In this document: positions 58,828-64,000 of the stretch, in pieces
Layout: each line of letters begins with the position of its first letter
Position numbering within the stretch: the first letter of the stretch is position 1
Origin: Calditrichia bacterium
GTDB lineage: Bacteria; Calditrichota; Calditrichia; RBG-13-44-9; J075
DNA: 64,000 bases
Direction of reading: 5' to 3'
NCBI GenBank assembly: GCA_028284445.1
Contig: JANQRS010000037.1
Coordinates: 18,514 to 82,513, forward strand
The notes under the pieces: model-generated
Told to the model about the DNA's origin: nothing
The model's input: the letters and a program-made list of their open reading frames with translations, nothing else
Database searches by the model: none
Made by a program: the position numbers and the translations under genes

Positions 58828-60933
58828 CTAGTGTTGAACGCCCAAACCCTTCAAAACATCCTTCGGGTTTTGAAAATCGGGGTCTTTCTCGAGGGCTTCC
58901 TTATAATACTTCACAGCGGTGGTAGTATCACCTTTCATCAGGTAGAATTCTCCAACGCTATCGTATAGATTAGCGACTTCGGGATTGAGCTTAATTGCCA
59001 TATTTAGCAATTTGAGGCCGGCATCAACCATGTTACCCCCTGCCAGTCTATAGGCAACCACATTCAGATTGCTTTGACCACCGGTGCCGTCAGGGTCAAT
59101 GGTCATTGACTTACGCAGCAAAGACTCGCCCTGCGATTCATCACCGCTTAGTATGTTCAGCATACCAAGGTAGCCAGTTGAGGTTGCTGAATTGGGGTAA
59201 ATATCGTATGCCAGCTGCGCAAATGCCTGCGCCTTCAAAGGGTTACTGGCGAAATTGAATTCCACCGCTTCACCAAGATCGCTTGTGTAGTCGGGATAAA
59301 TTTTGTAGCGCTTCTTCATTTTTTCCAGGGTGCCTTGCAGAACAGCCGGGTCGTCAGTTCCCGAAATCTCAAGTGTGGCCAGATCGCTTTGCTGGATCTT
59401 CTTCCAGTCTTTGGCCAGTGTTTTGATATACTTTTCATAGGTTTTTGAGAAGCGATAATCATCATGGATCTTTTTGTTTTTGTCTGCTGCTTCTACATAC
59501 GCATTGGCGAATTGAAGCGGACCGCCCTGACGAATGTCTTCCAATTCTTTCGCGGAAAGTGATGGAACGACTGTCGAGGCCATATACGAACCGGCGCGCT
59601 CGAACGTCCAGTTGCCGGCCGGGTGCTGTCCATTGCGTAAGCGTTCCGGACCATCATCGCGCTTTTTGCTGATTTTGCGGTCATCAGCAAAGCTATTCAA
59701 ATAGGCAAAGGCATTTGCCAGTTGCCGTTTGTCATCTGTCTGCGCCTCTTTGTGATAATCATAATATGATAGACCGTCGCTAAATGTGTGGCGAAGCGCG
59801 TCATAGCGATATTCATCCTCGCGATTGTTGAAGTAGGGGGCCGGTAGCTGACCATTTTCATCCAGGAGCGCCCGCAGCAAACGGATGGCATATTGACGGG
59901 GATTGGACGATTCCAGGTTTGAGGCAACGGCAACGCTAAGGTCGAGTGCCGGAAAGTGTGCAAGAACGGTGCGGGTGCCTTCCTGGGCACCACTGTGCCT
60001 GACCAGGCGACGGCCATTTTGACTATCGATGCCCCAACCCATGCCGTAGCCGGTATGGAAATTGTTGCTGGTGACCATCGGGCGCCACATTTGATCGAGT
60101 GTCTCCTGCTTCAGTATTTTGCCGTCGCTAAGCGCCTGGGCAAAACGTACCATGTCGATAACGCTGGCACGTGTGCCGCCACCGCCAATTTTCAAGCTGG
60201 TGCTGACCGGTAGAGAATTGATAATTTCGCCGTCGCGCTTGGTATAGCCGTTCACGCGATTCTGGATGAGGTCGCGCAGGTAATCAACTGTGGCGGTTTC
60301 CATGCCGGCAGGTCCCCACACTTCGCTTTTCATGAAATCCTGGTATGATTGCCCCGATGCCGCTTCCATCACTGCCCACAGCACGTTGTAACCGTAAGTG
60401 GTATAGCGATAGCGGGTGCCCGGTGCATGGAGAAGCTCCCAATCCATAAAAATTTCCAGTGCTTCGCGGGTGGTCATGTCGCGATTGGTCTGGGCTTCAG
60501 CACTATAATTACGGTAATGGCTGACGCCACCAAGATGGCCGAGCAAGTGACGTGATGTGAGCGACCATTGTTTTTGAGGATACCAGGGGAGATAGGTTTG
60601 AACTTCTGCATCCAGGTTCACGCGTCCTTCTTCAACAAGCTTCAGCAAACCGACAGCGGTGAACGGTTTAGATACGGATGCCATTCGATAGGACGATTGG
60701 GCGGTGGCCGGAATCTTGTTTTCGAGATCAGCATAACCGTAGCCTTTTGCCCACTCTTTGCCGGCATGTGACCAGGCAACAGACAAACCGACGAGTTCTT
60801 CATCTTCAATATGCTGCATGACATATGCTTCAAACTCGGCCAGCTCTTCGCTTGACAAGTCTGGCGTTTGCGCAACTAGTCCGTTAAATAAAAGGATTAA
60901 TAGGAAAAAGAAAATTAGGTAGACGTTTTTCAT
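58828..60933 (-). CDS. Exported serine hydrolase (class C beta-lactamase-like) with C-terminal TPRs
   Basis: The 701-residue protein has a signal peptide (LIFFFLLILLFNGLVAQ). The beta-lactamase/DD-peptidase domain (about 25-345) has SVSK (Ser86, Lys89), YGYN for the YxN motif, and HSGAQEGT at the KTG position. A middle region of about 150 residues follows, then a domain of unknown fold and C-terminal TPRs (YDSVGEFYLMKGDTTTAVKYY). The hydrolase could act on D-amino-acid peptides or esters. The start has GGGGA 7 nt upstream. It stands alone on the minus strand, convergent with the zinc-ribbon gene. Confidence 0.92.
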   Translation of the reverse strand: MKNVYLIFFFLLILLFNGLVAQTPDLSSEELAEFEAYVMQHIEDEELVGLSVAWSHAGKEWAKGYGYADLENKIPATAQSSYRMASVSKPFTAVGLLKLVEEGRVNLDAEVQTYLPWYPQKQWSLTSRHLLGHLGGVSHYRNYSAEAQTNRDMTTREALEIFMDWELLHAPGTRYRYTTYGYNVLWAVMEAASGQSYQDFMKSEVWGPAGMETATVDYLRDLIQNRVNGYTKRDGEIINSLPVSTSLKIGGGGTRASVIDMVRFAQALSDGKILKQETLDQMWRPMVTSNNFHTGYGMGWGIDSQNGRRLVRHSGAQEGTRTVLAHFPALDLSVAVASNLESSNPRQYAIRLLRALLDENGQLPAPYFNNREDEYRYDALRHTFSDGLSYYDYHKEAQTDDKRQLANAFAYLNSFADDRKISKKRDDGPERLRNGQHPAGNWTFERAGSYMASTVVPSLSAKELEDIRQGGPLQFANAYVEAADKNKKIHDDYRFSKTYEKYIKTLAKDWKKIQQSDLATLEISGTDDPAVLQGTLEKMKKRYKIYPDYTSDLGEAVEFNFASNPLKAQAFAQLAYDIYPNSATSTGYLGMLNILSGDESQGESLLRKSMTIDPDGTGGQSNLNVVAYRLAGGNMVDAGLKLLNMAIKLNPEVANLYDSVGEFYLMKGDTTTAVKYYKEALEKDPDFQNPKDVLKGLGVQH

Positions 60934-61080
60934 CGGAGGTCCCCGAGTTGGTGAAAGGTTGAATCGCCCTGAATAGACACATCCCCGTTGGTCGCGGGGA
61001 TGTGCTATCCGGCCATCATATAGCCGATATTAGAATGGTTACGTAAAAGCCTGCTGCTGGTTTCATCTAACTCCAGGTGC

Positions 61081-62220
61081 TTACTGACGCACCCACCATT
61101 TGTCTTGCGGCGGCTCTTCTCCGAGGACAATCGGCTCACCGATTCGCGGGGTGGCGATTCTCACCCCGTTTGCCTCTGCTGCCTGAATGGCCCGCTCAAC
61201 CGGATCCGTCCAGCTATGAAACGCCAGACTGAATGCGCCCCAGTGAATGGGCATCAGCAGGTCTCCGCCAAGATCAATGTGCGCCTGAACGGTTTCTTCC
61301 GGCACCATATGCACTTCCGGCCACAGGTCGTTGTATTGACCGCATTCCATCAGACTGAGATCAAAGGGACCATATTTTTCACCTATTTCTTTAAATCCGG
61401 GAAAATAGCCGGAATCGCCGCTAAAATAGACTCTGCGTTCCTTGCCGACAATCGCCCAGGAAGACCAAAGCGTGCTGGCCCGATCGCCCAACCCGCGTCC
61501 GCTAAAATGCTGAGACGGTGTGCAGACCAGCTTCAGATCTCTAAATTCAACTTCCTGCCACCAGTCAAGTTCGGTGATCTTGTCTTCCGGAATGTCCCAA
61601 TAGCGTAGATGTGAGCCGAGTCCCAGCGGCACAAAGAAATGGCCGACTTTGTCTCGCAGTTTAACAATGGACGGATAGTCGAGGTGATCATAATGATCGT
61701 GCGACATAAGGACCGCATCGATCTGTGGAAGGTCTTCGATTTCGATAGGCAGTTGGGGATTGAAGCGCTTGCCGAAAAATGAAACCGGCGACGCAGCCGG
61801 ACCCAGCATCGGATCCAGCAAAAGGCGCTTTCCGTCGATCTCCAGGAGAAAGGTAGAATGACCAAACCAGGTGGCCCGCACAAGGCTGTCCGGAACATCA
61901 GTAAAGGTCTGCTTGTCGTGCGTAATTACCGGGATTGTCCAGGAAGGCACCCCGGTTTGCTGTGCGCGCAGAACCTGTGGTAAGAGGGTGAAGGCGCGCA
62001 GGAGACCCATTTGGGTAGTGATGCCCCCTTCGTTTTGGAAAATACCAGCGCGATATTGCGGCGAAGAAGTGATTCGAACCAGATCCTCGCCCGCCGGAGG
62101 CTGTCCAAACTGAGGCTGTCGCAAGACAAAGGTCGCAACAACGGCCAGGGTCATGCCAAGTGCCAATAATGTGATTAACATGCGTTTAGTCCATTTTCGA
62201 ATAGATGATTGCGTTTTCAC
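61081..62220 (-). CDS. MBL-fold metallo-hydrolase (NAPE-PLD/UlaG-like), membrane-anchored
   Basis: The 379-residue protein has an N-terminal membrane anchor or signal (MLITLLALGMTLAVVATFVL) and a metallo-beta-lactamase fold: WFGHSTFLLEIDGKRLLLDPMLG, the HxHxDH motif SHDHYDHLDYP, CTPSQHFSGRG, FSGDSGYFPG, and the distal HWGAFSLAFHSW. This variant resembles NAPE-phospholipase D and E. coli YjcS/UlaG-like hydrolases. A GTG start at 62220 with GGAG 6 nt upstream fits, and ATG at 62181 is an alternative. It lies 28 nt after the SDR gene on the same strand, so may be co-transcribed and under TetR control. Confidence 0.93.
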   Translation of the reverse strand: MKTQSSIRKWTKRMLITLLALGMTLAVVATFVLRQPQFGQPPAGEDLVRITSSPQYRAGIFQNEGGITTQMGLLRAFTLLPQVLRAQQTGVPSWTIPVITHDKQTFTDVPDSLVRATWFGHSTFLLEIDGKRLLLDPMLGPAASPVSFFGKRFNPQLPIEIEDLPQIDAVLMSHDHYDHLDYPSIVKLRDKVGHFFVPLGLGSHLRYWDIPEDKITELDWWQEVEFRDLKLVCTPSQHFSGRGLGDRASTLWSSWAIVGKERRVYFSGDSGYFPGFKEIGEKYGPFDLSLMECGQYNDLWPEVHMVPEETVQAHIDLGGDLLMPIHWGAFSLAFHSWTDPVERAIQAAEANGVRIATPRIGEPIVLGEEPPQDKWWVRQ

Positions 62221-62248
62221 ACTTTACTCCATTTATCGATACACAAAT

Positions 62249-63151
62249 TTAAACTGCGAATTCGACGCCAGTTAACTCTTCAGACACATCCCAGAGTTTT
62301 TTGGCAATGGTTTCGTTCTGTGCCAGCTTGTTCGTTTTTACTTTCTTCGGATAGCCGGTCATTTCCATAAATCCTGAAGGCCCGAAATAATCGCCGCTCT
62401 TGACATCCTCGGCCAGGGCTGCATATAGCGTCGGCAGCGCGCCCATGTCAATACCTTGTGCGAAAAAGCGATTGAGTGATCCCGCCATCGTTGAGTTACG
62501 TTGTAGATCGGTTGCCGTCCAGCCGGGGTGGGCTGCGGCAACCAGGGGATACTCAGCACTGCCTAATTTACGCCTCATTTCCATAGTAAAGTAGAGGTTC
62601 GCAATTTTGCTGTCGCCATAGGCTTGCCAGGCGCGGTATTTTCGCTTTTCCCAGTTGAGGTCGTCAAAGTTGATTTTACCGCTTTTATGGGCCATGCTGC
62701 TGACGTTCACAATTCGGCTGCCGGGCGTTGCCTTCAAAAGGTTCATCAGTTCATTGGTTAGCAGGAAATGTCCGAGGTGATTGGTGCCAAACTGCAGTTC
62801 AAAACCATTTGCCGTCTTGGAATAGGGGGGAACCATTACCCCGGCATTATTGATCAGCAAGTCCAGCTTTTGGAAGGACTTCTTGAATTCGGCGCTAAAT
62901 GCCTTGACCGATTCGAAATTTGCCAGATCCACAATCATGACCTGCACATCTGCCTGCGGATGTGCTTGCATAATCTTCTCCAGTGCGGCCTGTCCCTTAT
63001 TCGGGTTGCGCACTGCGATGATCACTTTGGCGTTTTTCTCGGCAAGTACTCTTGCTGTTTCATAGCCGATGCCACTGCTGGAGCCGGTGACAATTGCAAT
63101 GCGACCGGATTGATCACTTATGCTGTTGCTATCCCATTTTTGTGTTTTCAT
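62249..63151 (-). CDS. Short-chain dehydrogenase/reductase (SDR)
   Basis: The 300-residue protein is a classical SDR of the retinol dehydrogenase/protochlorophyllide-reductase-like type. It has the nucleotide motif TGSSSGIGYETA, NNAGVMVPPY, the catalytic Ser in NVSSMAHKS, and the YxxxK motif as YGDSK. It probably uses NADP(H), as the Arg in AVRN after strand 2 suggests. ATG 63151 is taken; the ATG at 63181 lies inside the TetR-type operator. It sits 55 nt after the TetR gene, with the operator in between. Confidence 0.93.
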   Translation of the reverse strand: MKTQKWDSNSISDQSGRIAIVTGSSSGIGYETARVLAEKNAKVIIAVRNPNKGQAALEKIMQAHPQADVQVMIVDLANFESVKAFSAEFKKSFQKLDLLINNAGVMVPPYSKTANGFELQFGTNHLGHFLLTNELMNLLKATPGSRIVNVSSMAHKSGKINFDDLNWEKRKYRAWQAYGDSKIANLYFTMEMRRKLGSAEYPLVAAAHPGWTATDLQRNSTMAGSLNRFFAQGIDMGALPTLYAALAEDVKSGDYFGPSGFMEMTGYPKKVKTNKLAQNETIAKKLWDVSEELTGVEFAV

Positions 63152-63166
63152 GATATTTTCTCGCTT

Positions 63167-63184
63167 TAAATGAATGTTCATTTA
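63167..63184. promoter_or_regulatory. TetR-type operator 1, before the SDR gene
   Basis: TAAATGAATGTTCATTTA: arms TAAATGAA and TTCATTTA around TG, a perfect 18-bp dyad. It lies between the TetR stop and the SDR start. Confidence 0.75.
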
Positions 63185-63206
63185 TTTATTGTCCCTAAAA
63201 ATCTTC

Positions 63207-63779
63207 CTAGCGTTTTACTGCATCCCAGGCCATGTCAAACGCCTGATTTATCAATTGTTCATCGATGTTCAAGTTTTCGCAGAGCTTTGGATTTGCCATG
63301 GTCATAATGGGGAAGAAGAGGAAAACACCCAACAGATCCGAAGGCACGTCCTTCAGTATCTTTTCTGCTTTTGCGCGATTAAGCATGTTTTGCAAGGGGA
63401 GAAAAAAGTGTTCTACTTCGATTCGATTTACTAAATAGGCATATGGTGACGCAGAAAACTGCTCTGAAAACTGGATGTACGAGTAATTCTCGACCACGTG
63501 CTTGAACGCGTTATGCCAGGCTTGTCGCATCACTTCCCTTGGATCACCGTTTTCGTCAAAATCCTGCAGAATTGCTTCACTCAACTGCTGCTTGATTTGC
63601 TTGTAAGTGCTCACCAGCAAATCTTCCTTATTCTGGAAGTAAATGTAGATGGTTGCCGGCGATACCTTTGCTTCCCTGGCGATTTTCGAAACGGAACTGG
63701 ACGCGAAGCCGATCTTGTTGACCAGCTTGACAGTTGCCTCGAATAGAGCTTCTTGCTTCAGTTCGTCCTTTACTCTCAT
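63207..63779 (-). CDS. TetR/AcrR-family transcriptional regulator
   Basis: The 190-residue protein has an N-terminal HTH (about 8-55; ATVKLVNKIGFASSSVSKIAREAKVSPATIYIYFQNKEDLL in parts) and an all-helical ligand-binding C-terminal domain. It represses itself and the SDR (and perhaps the MBL gene), as two matching dyads suggest, one directly upstream of its start (63790-63807) and one upstream of the SDR gene. The ligand is unknown. Confidence 0.95.
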   Translation of the reverse strand: MRVKDELKQEALFEATVKLVNKIGFASSSVSKIAREAKVSPATIYIYFQNKEDLLVSTYKQIKQQLSEAILQDFDENGDPREVMRQAWHNAFKHVVENYSYIQFSEQFSASPYAYLVNRIEVEHFFLPLQNMLNRAKAEKILKDVPSDLLGVFLFFPIMTMANPKLCENLNIDEQLINQAFDMAWDAVKR

Positions 63780-63789
63780 GGCTCTAAAA

Positions 63790-63807
63790 TAAATGATCGT
63801 TCATTTA
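63790..63807. promoter_or_regulatory. TetR-type operator 2, before the TetR gene
   Basis: TAAATGATCGTTCATTTA: same arms as operator 1 with one mismatch (T for A at position 8) and centre CG. It lies 10 nt upstream of the regulator start codon, consistent with autoregulation. Confidence 0.75.
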
Positions 63808-63903
63808 TGATCAAGGAGAAAATAAAAAAATACATCACAAGATATTGCTCTTCGAAGGGGATATTTGATACTGGCAAAAAATTTGGCCACCTTGGAGGAC
63901 CAG

Positions 63904-64000
63904 CAAGGAATGATGGAATGATGGAATGATGGAATGATGGAATGATGGAATGATGGAATGATGGAATGATGGAATGATGGAATGATGGAATGATGGAATG
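63904..64000 (+). repeat. 8-bp tandem repeat (ATGGAATG)n running off the right edge
   Basis: Perfect 8-bp units ATGGAATG, about 11-12 copies with a slightly different first unit (AAGGAATG), ending only because the window ends. The period is not a multiple of three and no gene covers it, so it is a non-coding tandem repeat. Confidence 0.95.

Noticed and set aside
63904..64000. CRISPR array
   Set aside because: The units are 8 bp with no spacers. The other repeats are heptamers or lone palindromes, and no cas gene is present.

Overview
The window is a gene-dense bacterial chromosome segment with about 49 protein genes. I found no rRNA, tRNA, transposase or phage genes. Signal peptides, lipoproteins, TolC/RND parts and an OmpA-type protein show a Gram-negative (diderm) cell. 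A DUF5777-like barrel, a DUF2911 protein, a NagB-PIG-L fusion and an ABC permease/M1 fusion are the kind of genes found in Bacteroidota and relatives (FCB group, Calditrichota, KSB1-like candidate phyla). That placement is an inference from gene content only.

Layout. 1-7.7 kb: a signalling operon (GAF histidine kinase cut by the left edge, Rcp1-like receiver, sigma-54 enhancer-binding activator), a Crp/Fnr regulator, two paralogous small proteins, and an export operon of c-type cytochrome lipoprotein, YceI protein and DUF5777 barrel. Near-consensus -24/-12 promoters, each preceded by a pair of similar boxes exactly 19 bp apart, link the activator to the Crp gene and the cytochrome operon. 7.8-11.5 kb: ROK sugar kinase, sugar nucleotidyltransferase and Na+/solute symporter. 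11.8-22.6 kb: a large exported protein of unknown function, TatD, two GNATs, a YCF48-like lipoprotein, a BON3-OmpA protein, a class V aminotransferase, an M24 peptidase and a TRIC-type channel.

22.6-38.2 kb, minus strand, is the most unusual part. In transcription order it holds an ABC ATPase, an ABC-2 permease fused to an M1-like domain without HEXXH and a golvesin-like C-terminal domain, a TolC-type channel, an RND adaptor lipoprotein, an RND pump, a second RND pump fused in frame to extra membrane segments and a complete ABC ATPase, and a separate ABC-2 permease overlapping that fusion by 4 nt. I read this as a possible hybrid RND/ABC envelope export machine.

38.4-63.8 kb: a GHL10-like hydrolase, NagB-PIG-L, a BNR protein with a MoaD/ThiS protein, a flavin reductase, DUF2911, an amidohydrolase, a hybrid kinase with two response regulators, a TPR lipoprotein, a VOC-like protein, an NSS symporter, an isopenicillin-N-synthase-like oxygenase with a cupin, a zinc-ribbon membrane protein, a class C beta-lactamase-like hydrolase, an MBL hydrolase, and a TetR/SDR pair with twin operators. 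Intergenic DNA is rich in repeats: at least eleven palindromes (often between convergent genes), a two-hairpin element in two copies with a covarying base pair, a composite palindromic element in two inverted copies, several heptanucleotide repeat arrays, and an 8-bp tandem array running off the right edge.
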